Shown here one piece after another: positions 12,274 through 21,464 of a stretch of DNA of 64,000 bases. Both the position numbers and the translations under genes were made by a program. The first letter of the stretch is position 1; every line of letters begins with the position of its first letter. The stretch covers positions 388,276 through 452,275 of the forward strand of contig NZ_SMFT01000002.1 in assembly GCF_004339025.1 (NCBI RefSeq). The letters run 5' to 3'. Source of the stretch: Volucribacter psittacicida (lineage in GTDB: Bacteria; Pseudomonadota; Gammaproteobacteria; Enterobacterales; Pasteurellaceae). The notes beneath the pieces were generated by a model. That model made no database searches and had not been told where the DNA came from. It worked only from the letters and a program-made list of their open reading frames with translations.

Positions 12274-12831
12274 ATGTCTAAAGAAAATAGCTATCAACAA
12301 TTTGCGACAGCATTAAAACAAGCAGGAGTTCCCCTTTCTCCTACGGAATTACAAGGTTTTTTGACAGGGCTAATTTGTGGCGGTGTGGCGGATCAAAGTT
12401 GGCAACCTTTATTATATCAATTTACCAATGACGGACAGGCTTATCCACAGACGTTATTACAAGAAGTCAATACGCTTTATCAAACAACCTATGCCCTTTT
12501 GGCAGATATTGATGGTTTTAATTTCCAACTTTGGCTAGTGGAGAGTGATTCGGTATTTGCACAAGCGGACAGTTTATCAGAATGGGCAAACCATTTTTTA
12601 TTGGGCTTAGGATTAGCACAACCTCGTTTAGAACAACATCAAAATCAAGATATTCAAGAGGCGTTGCAAGATTTAAATGATATTTGTCGTTTAACCTATG
12701 ATGAAGATGATGATCCCGAAGAATTAAATTTAGCATTAGATGAGGTTAGTGAATATGTGCGTACCTTAGCCAATTTATTTTTTGCTGAGTTTCGCCCTCG
12801 TCAATCCCAAGCGAAGCCATTATTACATTAA
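12274..12831 (+). CDS. ygfB: UPF0149 family protein YgfB
   Basis: This is a small acidic protein of unclear biochemical role found next to pepP in most gammaproteobacteria. In Pseudomonas the homologue affects expression of AmpC-related genes. The 185 residues carry the family's PLSPTELQGFLTGLICGG near the N-terminus and the acidic segment TYDEDDDPEELNLALDEVSEYVR near residue 145. I place the start at 12274 (MSKENSY), because GAGGAAC lies eight bases before it. A longer frame upstream has no ribosome site. It is followed by pepP after 14 bases, probably in one operon. Confidence 0.9.
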   Translation: MSKENSYQQFATALKQAGVPLSPTELQGFLTGLICGGVADQSWQPLLYQFTNDGQAYPQTLLQEVNTLYQTTYALLADIDGFNFQLWLVESDSVFAQADSLSEWANHFLLGLGLAQPRLEQHQNQDIQEALQDLNDICRLTYDEDDDPEELNLALDEVSEYVRTLANLFFAEFRPRQSQAKPLLH

Positions 12832-12845
12832 ATAAAGGGGGAAGT

Positions 12846-14141
12846 ATGGATTTGGCTTATTTAGCACAGTTACCACCACAAGAATTTGTTCAACGCCGAA
12901 TGACCTTGTTAGAAAAAATGCCTGATGATAGCGTTTTATTGGTGTTCTCGGAAGTAGAAAAACGGCGTAATAATGATTGCTGTTATCCTTTTCGTCAAGA
13001 CAGCTATTTCTGGTATTTAACTGGCTTTAATGAGCCTAACGCATTGTTGGTGTTACAAAAATCAGCGGGAAAAAGCCAACAAATTTTATTTTTACGTCCT
13101 TCCGATCCCCTACTAGAAATTTGGCATGGACGGCGATTAGGGGTTGCACGAGCAACCGAACAGCTCGCTATGGATCAAGCCTTTTCCATTGAGGATATTA
13201 CCAACGAATTACCTAAAATTTTGGCAAAAGCCACCGCACTTTATCATTATCAAGGGCTACATTCTTGGGCGGATCAATTATTGGCAACCTTATCATTACC
13301 AAGCCAACAATCAAGTTGGCAAACTTGGTTAGATGAAATGCGTGTGATTAAATCCAAAGCAGAAATTGCCCTTATTCAACAAGCTGGGCAAATTTCAGCC
13401 TTAGCACATTTACGGGCAATGCAAGAAACTCGCCCTAATCGCTTTGAATATGAAATAGAAAGTGAATTATTACACGAATTTAGCCGCCATGGGGCGCGTT
13501 TTCCCTCCTATAATCCCATTGTGGCGGGTGGTGATAACGCTTGTATTTTGCATTACAGCGAAAATGATTGCCTGCTCAAACAAGGTAATCTTGTACTCAT
13601 TGATGCCGGCTGTGAGTTTGCCATGTATGCTGGGGATATTACCCGTACTTTTCCGGTTAATGGGCGTTTTACTGAACCCCAAAAAGCCATTTATAACTTG
13701 GTGTTAAAAGCACAAAAACGTGCTATAGAATTATTAGTGGCAGGAAATTCCATCAAAATGGCAAATGATGAAGTTATTCGGATTAAAGTTGCGGGCTTAA
13801 TTGAATTAGGCATTTTGCAGGGCGATATTGATGAACTCATTGCTAATAATGCCCATCGTCAATTTTATATGCACGGTTTAGGGCATTGGTTAGGGCTTGA
13901 TGTTCATGATGTTGGCAATTATGGCGACAATCGAGATCGCCCATTGGAAGTGGGTATGGTGCTTACCGTTGAGCCGGGGCTTTATATTTCGGCACAAGCG
14001 GATGTTCCCGCACAATATCGTGGTATAGGTGTGCGTATTGAAGATAATATTGTGATTACGGAATATGGTAATAAAGTGCTAACCAGTGCAGTCCCTAAAG
14101 AGATTGAAGATATTGAAGCATTAATGAACAGGGAGTCATAG
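12846..14141 (+). CDS. pepP: Xaa-Pro aminopeptidase (aminopeptidase P)
   Basis: The enzyme removes an N-terminal residue that is followed by proline. The 431 residues comprise an N-terminal creatinase-like domain (about residues 1-170) and a pita-bread metallopeptidase domain. The two-manganese ligands are visible: aspartates in LIDAGCEF and AGDITRTFPV, histidine in MHGLGHWLGLDVHD, and glutamates in TVEPGLY and GVRIEDN. The ribosome site is AGGGGGAAGT. The gene order ygfB-pepP-ubiH-ubiI with tight spacing is the conserved operon, and the next gene starts two bases after the stop. Confidence 0.96.
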   Translation: MDLAYLAQLPPQEFVQRRMTLLEKMPDDSVLLVFSEVEKRRNNDCCYPFRQDSYFWYLTGFNEPNALLVLQKSAGKSQQILFLRPSDPLLEIWHGRRLGVARATEQLAMDQAFSIEDITNELPKILAKATALYHYQGLHSWADQLLATLSLPSQQSSWQTWLDEMRVIKSKAEIALIQQAGQISALAHLRAMQETRPNRFEYEIESELLHEFSRHGARFPSYNPIVAGGDNACILHYSENDCLLKQGNLVLIDAGCEFAMYAGDITRTFPVNGRFTEPQKAIYNLVLKAQKRAIELLVAGNSIKMANDEVIRIKVAGLIELGILQGDIDELIANNAHRQFYMHGLGHWLGLDVHDVGNYGDNRDRPLEVGMVLTVEPGLYISAQADVPAQYRGIGVRIEDNIVITEYGNKVLTSAVPKEIEDIEALMNRES

Positions 14142-14143
14142 CT

Positions 14144-15346
14144 GTGTATGATGTGATTATCCATGGCGGAGCCATGACAGGGGCAACCTTAGCGTTAGCC
14201 TTAGCTAATCATTCACAACGCCCATTAAAGATTGCGGTGATTGAACGGCAAGTGCCGAATTTTCATCAGCAACAAGGTTTTGATGCACGTTGTATTGCCC
14301 TTTCTCAAGGTACTTGCCAACGTTTTGCTCAAATCCCTTTAAGTCAAACAAAGGATCACAATACAAACTTATGGCAAGCCATACAAGCCTTTGCAACCCC
14401 CATTAAACAAATTCATGTTTCCGATCAAGGTAATGCAGGCATATTACAATTTAATGCCAAAGAATTTCATTTAGAGCAACTTGGTGCAGTGGTAGCCTTA
14501 CATCAAGTGGGCAAATTACTACTCGAGCAAATCCAACAACAAGGGAATATTGATTATTTTTGTCCTGATGAAATTATTGAAGTAACCCATTTACCGCAAC
14601 AGATTCAAGTTACCCTAAAATCAAATCAGCATTTAGCCGCAAAATTATTGGTGGGGGCTGATGGTGTACCTTCTAAAGTGGCACAGCTTAATCATATCCC
14701 TCAAACTATCCTGCGAGATTATCAACAAACGGCAATCATCACCAATATTCAAACGCAACAGGATCATCAATATCGGGCTTTTGAACGTTTTACTTCGCAA
14801 GGACCTATTGCATTATTGCCTTTAGACCAGAAACGAATGACTTTAGTTTGGTGTGTAAAACATATTGATGATTTATTATCCTTGCCTGAACAAACCTTTT
14901 TAGCCAAATTACAACAAGCCTTTGGCTGGCGATTAGGCAAATTAGAACAATGCGGACAACGCTTTGCCTACCCATTAAAACTGGTTAAAGCGGAACAATC
15001 TATTCAACCAAGAGTGGTTTTAGTGGGAAATGCCGCTCAAACCTTACACCCCATTGCTGGGCAGGGCTTTAACTTAGCCATAAGAGATGTTTTAGCATTA
15101 AGCGACGCTATCCAACACAACGAAAAACAAGGCAAAGATATTGGCGAATATGCTCAGTTACTGCATTACCAACAACAACGCCAACAGGATCAAGGCAATA
15201 TCATCAACCTTACGGATAGTTTAGTATCCATTTTCGCTAACGAATTATTGCCAATGAAAATCGGGCGTAATCTTGGATTATTTACCTTGGCACAATCTCG
15301 CTTATTACGTCAACATTTTGCAAAATTAACCTTAGGGTGGGTCTAA
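14144..15346 (+). CDS. ubiH: 2-octaprenyl-6-methoxyphenol hydroxylase (ubiquinone synthesis)
   Basis: This FAD-dependent monooxygenase hydroxylates the ubiquinone precursor ring. The 400 residues begin with an FAD-binding region, though the usual GxGxxG loop reads IHGGAMTGATLALAL. The motifs LLVGADGVPSKV near residue 168 and VVLVGNAAQTLHPIAGQGFNLAIRD near residue 290 (the GD-type motif with N in place of D) are typical of the UbiH/UbiF/VisC group. The start is a GTG at 14144, just after the pepP stop, with GGGAG seven bases upstream. Assignment to UbiH over the related hydroxylases rests on operon position and similarity. Confidence 0.88.
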   Translation: MYDVIIHGGAMTGATLALALANHSQRPLKIAVIERQVPNFHQQQGFDARCIALSQGTCQRFAQIPLSQTKDHNTNLWQAIQAFATPIKQIHVSDQGNAGILQFNAKEFHLEQLGAVVALHQVGKLLLEQIQQQGNIDYFCPDEIIEVTHLPQQIQVTLKSNQHLAAKLLVGADGVPSKVAQLNHIPQTILRDYQQTAIITNIQTQQDHQYRAFERFTSQGPIALLPLDQKRMTLVWCVKHIDDLLSLPEQTFLAKLQQAFGWRLGKLEQCGQRFAYPLKLVKAEQSIQPRVVLVGNAAQTLHPIAGQGFNLAIRDVLALSDAIQHNEKQGKDIGEYAQLLHYQQQRQQDQGNIINLTDSLVSIFANELLPMKIGRNLGLFTLAQSRLLRQHFAKLTLGWV

Positions 15347-15348
15347 TT

Positions 15349-16521
15349 ATGAAACATTTTGATCTCGTTATTATTGGTGGCGGCATGGTAGGATTAGCGC
15401 TCGCCCTTGCTTTACGCCAAAGTCAACTCCGTCTCGCCGTTATTGAAACTTGCCCCCCTGATTTAACCGAACAAAGCATATCCCATCGTGTCAGTGCATT
15501 AAATCTTAGCAGTGAACAAATGCTCGAACAATTTGGGGTTTGGCAATTATTATTGCAACAGCGAGCAACAGCTTACCAACAAATGTATATATGGGAAAAA
15601 GATAGCTTTGCTCAGCTTAATCTCAGCACAGAAGGATTAGGCGTAACCCACTTAGGGCATATTGTAGAAAATGCCTTATTGCAACGCCTATTATGGCAAC
15701 AGGTTGAACAACAAAAAAATTGTGAAATATTGACCGCACTTCCACAGCACTTAGGCATTACCGAAGACAATGCTATTCTCTCACTAGCCAATGGCGAAAT
15801 GTTATCAACCAAATTAGTGGTCGGGGCGGATGGTGCCAATTCTTGGTTACGCCAACAAGCACATATCCCACTCATTTTTCGCGATTATGCCCATCACGCA
15901 CTGGTTTGCAACGTCAAAACCAGTGAACCCCATCAACATTGTGCGAGACAAATTTTCTCCCCACAAAGCATTCTCGCCTTTTTACCACTACATCAAGATA
16001 ACCTCTGTTCTATCGTGTGGTCATTACCACCAGAACAGGCAAAACAACTCACACATTGCGATCAAACCGCCTTCAATAAAGCCCTCACAGTGGCTTTTGA
16101 TCATCAATTAGGCTTATGTGAAGTGGTAAGTGAACGACAAAGCTACCCACTTACCGCAAGATATGCCCGCCAATTCGCTCAACCGCGTATCGCTTTAGTC
16201 GGCGATGCCGCCCATACCATTCACCCCTTAGCAGGTTTAGGTGTCAATTTAGGCTTCCAAGACGCAATGACTCTTGCCCAAGAATTACTGGCTTTAGCAC
16301 AAAAACAACAGGATATCGGCTTATACCGCCACCTCCGCCATTACGAACAAAAACGTAAAACGGAAGCGATAAAAATGTTAATCGCTATGCAAGGCTTAAA
16401 AGATCTGTTCAACGGTAACAATCCCATTAAAAAACTTGTCAGAGGCATAGGCTTAAGTAGTGTAGAAAAACTGCCACCCTTAAAACAACAGCTTATCCGA
16501 CAAGCCTTGATGTTGGGGTAG
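15349..16521 (+). CDS. ubiI: FAD-dependent ubiquinone-synthesis hydroxylase UbiI/VisC
   Basis: UbiI hydroxylates C5 of the ring in aerobic ubiquinone synthesis. The roughly 390 residues begin MKHFDLVIIGGGMVGLALAL, with a perfect GxGxxG-type FAD loop. VVGADGANSWLRQQA lies near residue 160 and the GD motif ALVGDAAHTIHPLAGLGVN near residue 280. I prefer the ATG at 15349 to a GTG at 15337, because AGGGTGGG lies before it and it avoids overlap with ubiH. It is the last gene of the ygfB-pepP-ubiH-ubiI operon, and a Correia-like repeat lies 50 bases after its stop. Confidence 0.9.
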   Translation: MKHFDLVIIGGGMVGLALALALRQSQLRLAVIETCPPDLTEQSISHRVSALNLSSEQMLEQFGVWQLLLQQRATAYQQMYIWEKDSFAQLNLSTEGLGVTHLGHIVENALLQRLLWQQVEQQKNCEILTALPQHLGITEDNAILSLANGEMLSTKLVVGADGANSWLRQQAHIPLIFRDYAHHALVCNVKTSEPHQHCARQIFSPQSILAFLPLHQDNLCSIVWSLPPEQAKQLTHCDQTAFNKALTVAFDHQLGLCEVVSERQSYPLTARYARQFAQPRIALVGDAAHTIHPLAGLGVNLGFQDAMTLAQELLALAQKQQDIGLYRHLRHYEQKRKTEAIKMLIAMQGLKDLFNGNNPIKKLVRGIGLSSVEKLPPLKQQLIRQALMLG

Positions 16522-16571
16522 GTAATATTGAATCGTAAGAAGTGCGGTCAAAATTTATTATTTTTTTGTTT

Positions 16572-16654
16572 TATAGTCGTCCTACTTTAAAATAATAACA
16601 AGTTGGAATCTTCAGCATATCACTTTGTCTTATTTTAAATTGGAAACGACTATA
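16572..16654 (+). repeat. Correia-like repeat, shortened copy
   Basis: It begins TATAGTCGTCC and ends AAACGACTATA, so both terminal repeats are present. The total is 83 bp. The interior (AACAAGTTGGAATC and so on) differs from the ~105-bp copies except near the right end, where TTTGTCTTATTTTAAATTG matches. It lies between the convergent genes ubiI and the HAD phosphatase. An uptake signal lies just before it, near 16542. Confidence 0.8.
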
Positions 16655-16667
16655 AATGATTTAAAAA

Positions 16668-17483
16668 TTAAAGTAGCCCAGCTTTATATAAAAAGTTCGC
16701 AATACCATGTTCAGCCACACTCTCAGTAATATAATCAGCTTGTTGCTTTAATTTTTCATGTGCATTGCCCATGGCAACGCCAACGCCAACTTCTGCTAGC
16801 ATTTCTATATCATTCAAACCATCGCCAAATGCCATTGCTTGTTGCATATCCAAACCTAGATAATCTAACATCGCACGAATTCCCCTTGCTTTTGAACCAG
16901 AAGCATCAAAAATATCAACAGAATCCTCATGCCAGCGTACTGTTTTAACATTTTGCAAAATCTGACTCTCTTCAATAAATTGATCCTGTTGTTGTGGATA
17001 AAAAGCAAGCAACTGAAAAATATCGTGATGTAATAAATAATCGGGATCTTGATTTAATCGATAACTTTTCGTAATAGGATTAAGGGCATTTTCTAGTGCT
17101 GAATTAATATTAGATACAAGAATTTCTTGTTGAGTAATAAAAGCATATTCTATTTGATGTTGCTGAAAAAACTTGGTTAAGCGTAATAGTTCAGCTTTAT
17201 CAATCGGATATTTTTTGATGATTTTATTTTGGTAGCATACATATTGCCCATTCATGGTTACAAGTGCATCAATATTTTCTTCTTTAATTAATTGTTGTAA
17301 TACTGGTGGGAAAGCACAGTAAGTTCGCCCTGTGGCAATAGCAGGAATAATACCATTAGCTTTTAATTGTTTAATCGCAGGGCGAATACTGTCAGGTAAA
17401 TAATCTTGATGTTTTAAATATAATGTGTCGTCAATATCAAAAAAAACAATTTTAATTTGATCACGGTAATTATTTATTTTCAT
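16668..17483 (-). CDS. HAD-superfamily (Cof-type) sugar-phosphate phosphatase
   Basis: This is a cytoplasmic phosphatase of the Cof/YbiV type; the natural substrate is not readable from sequence. The 271 residues carry motif I FFDIDDTLY with the nucleophile aspartate near residue 16, motif II in PAIATGRTYC, and the metal-binding motif IV in MAFGDGLNDIEML near residue 217. A C2-type cap lies between. It is a single gene with AGGGAAAA before the ATG at 17483. It is convergent with ubiI and divergent from yibN. Confidence 0.88.
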   Translation of the reverse strand: MKINNYRDQIKIVFFDIDDTLYLKHQDYLPDSIRPAIKQLKANGIIPAIATGRTYCAFPPVLQQLIKEENIDALVTMNGQYVCYQNKIIKKYPIDKAELLRLTKFFQQHQIEYAFITQQEILVSNINSALENALNPITKSYRLNQDPDYLLHHDIFQLLAFYPQQQDQFIEESQILQNVKTVRWHEDSVDIFDASGSKARGIRAMLDYLGLDMQQAMAFGDGLNDIEMLAEVGVGVAMGNAHEKLKQQADYITESVAEHGIANFLYKAGLL

Positions 17484-17621
17484 TTTTCCCTCTAATTGTA
17501 CAGTTTTAAGTTAATCCTCACTTTATCATTATAAACGAAGTTATTGTACTTTAATTATTAATATGATTAATCTACATTATTACTATTTATAGATCTATAA
17601 CGATATTCTCAAAATATAACA

Positions 17622-17650
17622 TTGCTCAACAACATAACTAAAGCTATACT
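17622..17650 (+). promoter_or_regulatory. Likely promoter of the yibN-secB cluster
   Basis: TTGCTC, exactly 17 bases and TATACT lie 32 bases before the yibN start, in an otherwise AT-rich 199-base gap. Confidence 0.6.
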
Positions 17651-17682
17651 TAGCACTTTATGATATTACTTTTGAGAAAAAT

Positions 17683-18126
17683 ATGGAAAATTTAGACTTT
17701 GTCACAATGGCGATTGAATTTGCCAAGAATCATACCCTAATGGTAGTTGCTTGGTTTACGGTATTTTTTATGGTGATCTATACTTTCTTAAATGCGGCAA
17801 CAGCGAAATTTAAGATGGTTTCTAATACAGAAATGACGATGTTAATCAATAAAGACAATGCGAAAGTGGTTGACTTACGCACGATTGATGAGTTTAAACG
17901 TGGTCATATTATTCATAGTTTACAACTTACCCCAAGCGATATTAAAAAACAGAATATTGGCAAAATTGAACAGCATAAAGATGTGCCTGTGGTATTAGTA
18001 GATACAAGCGGTTTTACTGCCACAGCCTCTGCGAAAGAATTGGTTAAGCAAGGGTTTCGTCGTGTTTATGTCCTCAAAGAGGGGATTACAGGCTGGCGTA
18101 GTGCAAATTTACCATTAGAAAAATAA
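17683..18126 (+). CDS. yibN: Membrane-anchored rhodanese-like protein YibN
   Basis: The 147 residues have one N-terminal membrane segment (residues about 17-38, beginning [13 protein letters not shown]) and a rhodanese domain from about residue 50 ([15 protein letters not shown]). The active-site loop reads [14 protein letters not shown], with no cysteine where rhodaneses carry the catalytic one, so sulfurtransferase activity is doubtful. E. coli YibN lies upstream of grxC-secB-gpsA-cysE and has been linked to membrane protein insertion. Here grxC is absent and secB follows directly after 37 bases. The ATG has GAGAAAA before it. Confidence 0.88.
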   Translation: MENLDFVTMAIEFAKNHTLMVVAWFTVFFMVIYTFLNAATAKFKMVSNTEMTMLINKDNAKVVDLRTIDEFKRGHIIHSLQLTPSDIKKQNIGKIEQHKDVPVVLVDTSGFTATASAKELVKQGFRRVYVLKEGITGWRSANLPLEK

Positions 18127-18163
18127 TCACGTTATCTTATTTATATTCGTTAAGGAGCAAACA

Positions 18164-18667
18164 ATGACAGAAGAAAATCAAAATGTAGCAGCGGAAACTG
18201 AACAAGCTCAGCCTGTATTACAAATTCAACGTATTTATGTGAAAGATGTTTCTTTTGAAGCCCCAAATTTACCACAAATTTTTCAGCAAGAATGGAAACC
18301 TCATCTTAAATTTGATTTAAGCACAGAAACCAATAACTTAGCAGAAGATTTATATGAAGTTTGTTTAAATATTTCCCTTGAAACCACAATGGAAGATTCA
18401 CAAGATGTGGCGTTTATTTGTGAAGTAAAACAAGCGGGTGTCTTTACAATTAGTGGTTTGGATCAAATGCAAATGGCACATTGTTTAACAGCAAAATGCC
18501 CTGAAATGTTGTTCCCTTATGCGCGTGAGTTAGTGTCTAGCTTGGTAAATCGTGGTACTTTCCCAGCACTTAACCTTTCTCCAGTCAATTTTGATGCGCT
18601 GTTTGTTGATTATTTACAACGTCAAGAACAAGCGCAAGCTAATCAAGAAAATAGCGAAGTCCATTAA
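18164..18667 (+). CDS. secB: Protein-export chaperone SecB
   Basis: SecB holds unfolded precursor proteins and passes them to SecA for export. The 167 residues match the tetrameric SecB family. An acidic flexible N-terminus is followed by [19 protein letters not shown], then EVCLNISLE and the SecA-binding acidic region; [24 protein letters not shown]-type sequence near residue 125 is highly conserved. The ribosome site is AAGGAGC. It is part of the yibN-secB-gpsA-cysE cluster. Confidence 0.97.
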   Translation: MTEENQNVAAETEQAQPVLQIQRIYVKDVSFEAPNLPQIFQQEWKPHLKFDLSTETNNLAEDLYEVCLNISLETTMEDSQDVAFICEVKQAGVFTISGLDQMQMAHCLTAKCPEMLFPYARELVSSLVNRGTFPALNLSPVNFDALFVDYLQRQEQAQANQENSEVH

Positions 18668-18727
18668 TCCCAAATACCTCGTCCGTTTTGTCAAAAACGG
18701 ACTTCTTTTCTTCAATGAGGTGAATGA

Positions 18728-19744
18728 ATGTCGAACACTTATCTCACCACGTCCCCCATTACGGTTTTAGGTGCTGGCTCTTATGGTACAGCCTTGGCAA
18801 TTACCTTTTCTCGCAATGGTTATCCAACCTATTTATGGGGGCATAATCTTCAGCATTGTCAGCAACTGGTACAACAGCGTGAAAATAGCCAATTTTTGCC
18901 TAATATTACGTTTCCTGATGCGTTACATATTGAGGCAGATTTAGCAAAAGCGATTCAAGTTTCGCGTGATTTATTGATTGTTGTACCTAGTCATGTTTTT
19001 GGCGAAGTGATTCAACGTATTCAACCTTATTTAACAGCAGAACATCGTATTGTTTGGGCAACGAAAGGGTTGGAATCAAATACAGGGCGGTTGCTACAAG
19101 ATGTCGTTGTGGAACATTTAGGTGAGCAATATCCTCTTGCGGTACTTTCAGGCCCAACGTTTGCTAAAGAATTAGCGGAGGGACTTCCTACGGCGATTAC
19201 TTTAGCGGCTAATAACGAGCAATTCGCCCGAGAATTTCAAGCAAGAATTCATTGTAGCAAGCATTTTCGTGTTTACCTTAATTCTGATATGGTGGGTGTA
19301 CAATTAGGGGGTGCCATTAAAAATGTGATTGCGATTGGTGCAGGAATGTCCGATGGTATAGGCTTTGGTGCCAATGCAAGAACAGCACTGATTACGCGAG
19401 GCATCGCTGAGATTAGCCGTTTAGGCGTATCTCTCGGTGCAAGCCCAAGTACATTTATGGGTATGTCAGGTCTTGGAGATTTAGTTTTAACCTGTACCGA
19501 TAATCAATCGCGTAATCGCCGCTTTGGTTTAATGCTAGGGCAAGGTTTATCTGCTCAAGCAGCAATGGAAAATATTGGACAAGTGGTAGAAGGTTATCAC
19601 AATACCAAAGAGGCTTATTTGTTGGCACAACAGCAAGGGGTTGAAATGCCTATCACTGAACAAATATACCAGGTATTATTTTGTGGTAAAAATGCAAAAG
19701 AGGCGGCGATGACTTTATTAGGGCGTGAGAAAAAGGGAGAATAA
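18728..19744 (+). CDS. gpsA: Glycerol-3-phosphate dehydrogenase [NAD(P)+]
   Basis: The enzyme reduces dihydroxyacetone phosphate to sn-glycerol-3-phosphate, the backbone for phospholipids, which PlsB in this window then acylates. The 338 residues start with a Rossmann loop [15 protein letters not shown]. The catalytic lysine lies in [13 protein letters not shown] near residue 196, and [12 protein letters not shown] follows near residue 248. The start has GAGGTGA upstream. It is 60 bases after secB; a hairpin (GTCCGTTTT / AAAACGGAC) within 18679-18702 could attenuate between them. cysE starts five bases after its stop. Confidence 0.96.
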   Translation: MSNTYLTTSPITVLGAGSYGTALAITFSRNGYPTYLWGHNLQHCQQLVQQRENSQFLPNITFPDALHIEADLAKAIQVSRDLLIVVPSHVFGEVIQRIQPYLTAEHRIVWATKGLESNTGRLLQDVVVEHLGEQYPLAVLSGPTFAKELAEGLPTAITLAANNEQFAREFQARIHCSKHFRVYLNSDMVGVQLGGAIKNVIAIGAGMSDGIGFGANARTALITRGIAEISRLGVSLGASPSTFMGMSGLGDLVLTCTDNQSRNRRFGLMLGQGLSAQAAMENIGQVVEGYHNTKEAYLLAQQQGVEMPITEQIYQVLFCGKNAKEAAMTLLGREKKGE

Positions 19745-19748
19745 CTTA

Positions 19749-20558
19749 ATGACATCGGTACAACGAGAAACTGTTTGGCAAAATATTCATCAAGAAGCAA
19801 AAATTCTGGCAGAAAATGAACCTATGTTAGCCAGCTTTTTCCATGCCACCATTTTAAAACATCAATGTTTAGGTGGAGCATTAAGTTATATTCTTGCTAA
19901 TAAATTGTCTAATGCCATTATGCCTGCCATTGCCTTAAAAGAGATTATTGAGGAGGCCTATTTCGCCGAACCTAATATTATTGAAAGTGCTGCTTATGAT
20001 ATAAATGCAGTACGTTCAAGAGATCCAGCGGTTGAACTTTGGTCAACCCCTTTACTTTACTTAAAAGGTTTTCACGCTTTGCAAAGCTATCGTGTTACCC
20101 ATTACTTATGGAAGCAAGGACGTAAAGCCCTTGCCCTTTACTTGCAAAATGAAATATCCGTGGCTTTTGATGTAGATATTCACCCCGCAGCCCAAATTGG
20201 GCATGGTATTATGTTCGACCATGCCACAGGGATTGTGGTAGGGGAAACCTCTGTAATAGAAAATGACGTCTCTATTTTACAAGGCGTAACCCTAGGCGGT
20301 ACAGGCAAAGAATGTGGCGATCGTCACCCTAAAATCCGTGAGGGGGTAATGATTGGTGCAGGCGCAAAAATCTTAGGTAACATTGAGGTTGGGCGTTATG
20401 CCAAAATTGGGGCAAATTCTGTTGTTTTACAAGCTGTGCCAGAGTCTGCAACCGCAGCTGGCGTGCCTGCACGTATTATTAGCCATAATCAAGCGGAAAA
20501 ACCCGCATTTGAAATGAATCAATATTTTATTGAAACCGATGAAGCATTGAATATTTAA
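19749..20558 (+). CDS. cysE: Serine O-acetyltransferase
   Basis: The enzyme acetylates L-serine with acetyl-CoA, the committing step of cysteine synthesis, and is feedback-inhibited by cysteine. The 269 residues have a helical N-terminal domain and a left-handed beta-helix of hexapeptide repeats from about residue 140 (VDIHPAAQIGHGIMFDH, GVTLGGTGKECGDRHPKI). The catalytic histidines lie in these segments. I chose the ATG at 19749, with GGGAG 12 bases before it, rather than a start inside the gpsA end. It is the last gene of the cluster; hslO follows 17 bases later on the same strand. Confidence 0.96.
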   Translation: MTSVQRETVWQNIHQEAKILAENEPMLASFFHATILKHQCLGGALSYILANKLSNAIMPAIALKEIIEEAYFAEPNIIESAAYDINAVRSRDPAVELWSTPLLYLKGFHALQSYRVTHYLWKQGRKALALYLQNEISVAFDVDIHPAAQIGHGIMFDHATGIVVGETSVIENDVSILQGVTLGGTGKECGDRHPKIREGVMIGAGAKILGNIEVGRYAKIGANSVVLQAVPESATAAGVPARIISHNQAEKPAFEMNQYFIETDEALNI

Positions 20559-20575
20559 TGATTTAGGAAAAAAGA

Positions 20576-21451
20576 ATGAAAGAAGAACAATATCAACAAG
20601 ATAACGACAAATTATATCGATACCTCTTTAAAGATCGTGCCGTACGTGGTGAATGGGTGCGTTTAAATCAAACCTTTACAGACACATTAAACACCCATCA
20701 GTATCCAAAGCCCGTACAACATTTACTCGGCGAGATGATGGTTGCCACCAGTTTATTAACGGCAACCTTAAAATTTAAAGGCGCCATTACAGTACAAATT
20801 CAAGGCGAAGGGCCGCTAAAACTGGCAGTTGTCAATGGTACCGATCAACAACAATTACGAGCTTTAGCCAGAGTAGAAGGTGAAATCACTCATGATATGA
20901 CTCTCGCAGAAATGGTAGGAAAAGCGGTATTAGTTATTTCAATTATTCCTACGGAGGGCGAGCGTTATCAAGGTATTATTAGCCTTGATAAGCCAACCTT
21001 AACTGAATGTATTGAGGATTATTTTATTCGCTCAGAACAATTACAAACTCAACTGATTATTCGTTCGGGGGAAATAGAAGGTCAAGCTGTAGCAGCAGGA
21101 ATGTTATTACAAATTATGCCTGATGGTTTGGGGCATGAACAAGATTTTGAACACCTTGCAACATTAACTGCAACGGTCAAAGAAGAAGAATTATTTACAT
21201 TATCTGCCGAGCAATTACTATATTGCTTGTACCATGAAGAAACCGTTGAAATTTTTCCTGCACAAACCTTACATTTCCATTGTGGCTGTTCTCAACAACG
21301 TTCTGGGGCCGCATTATTGCTCTTATCAGAACAAGAAATCGAAGAAATTTTAGCCGAGCATCAAGGTACCATTGATATGCAATGCGAATGTTGCGGCACA
21401 CATTATCTTTTCAATAAAACCACCATTGACCAGCTTAAAGCAACGAATTAA
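20576..21451 (+). CDS. hslO: Redox-regulated holdase chaperone Hsp33
   Basis: Hsp33 becomes an active chaperone under oxidative stress when its zinc centre is oxidised. The 291 residues have the N-terminal core (DKLYRYLFKDRAVRGEWVRL) and the C-terminal redox switch. The four zinc cysteines are CGC near residue 238 and CECC near residue 270, which is the standard CxC plus CxxC arrangement with one extra cysteine. The ribosome site is AGGAAAAAAG. Its position between cysE and glmU, 13 bases before glmU, suggests read-through. Confidence 0.94.
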   Translation: MKEEQYQQDNDKLYRYLFKDRAVRGEWVRLNQTFTDTLNTHQYPKPVQHLLGEMMVATSLLTATLKFKGAITVQIQGEGPLKLAVVNGTDQQQLRALARVEGEITHDMTLAEMVGKAVLVISIIPTEGERYQGIISLDKPTLTECIEDYFIRSEQLQTQLIIRSGEIEGQAVAAGMLLQIMPDGLGHEQDFEHLATLTATVKEEELFTLSAEQLLYCLYHEETVEIFPAQTLHFHCGCSQQRSGAALLLLSEQEIEEILAEHQGTIDMQCECCGTHYLFNKTTIDQLKATN

Positions 21452-21464
21452 GTGAGGAATCATA

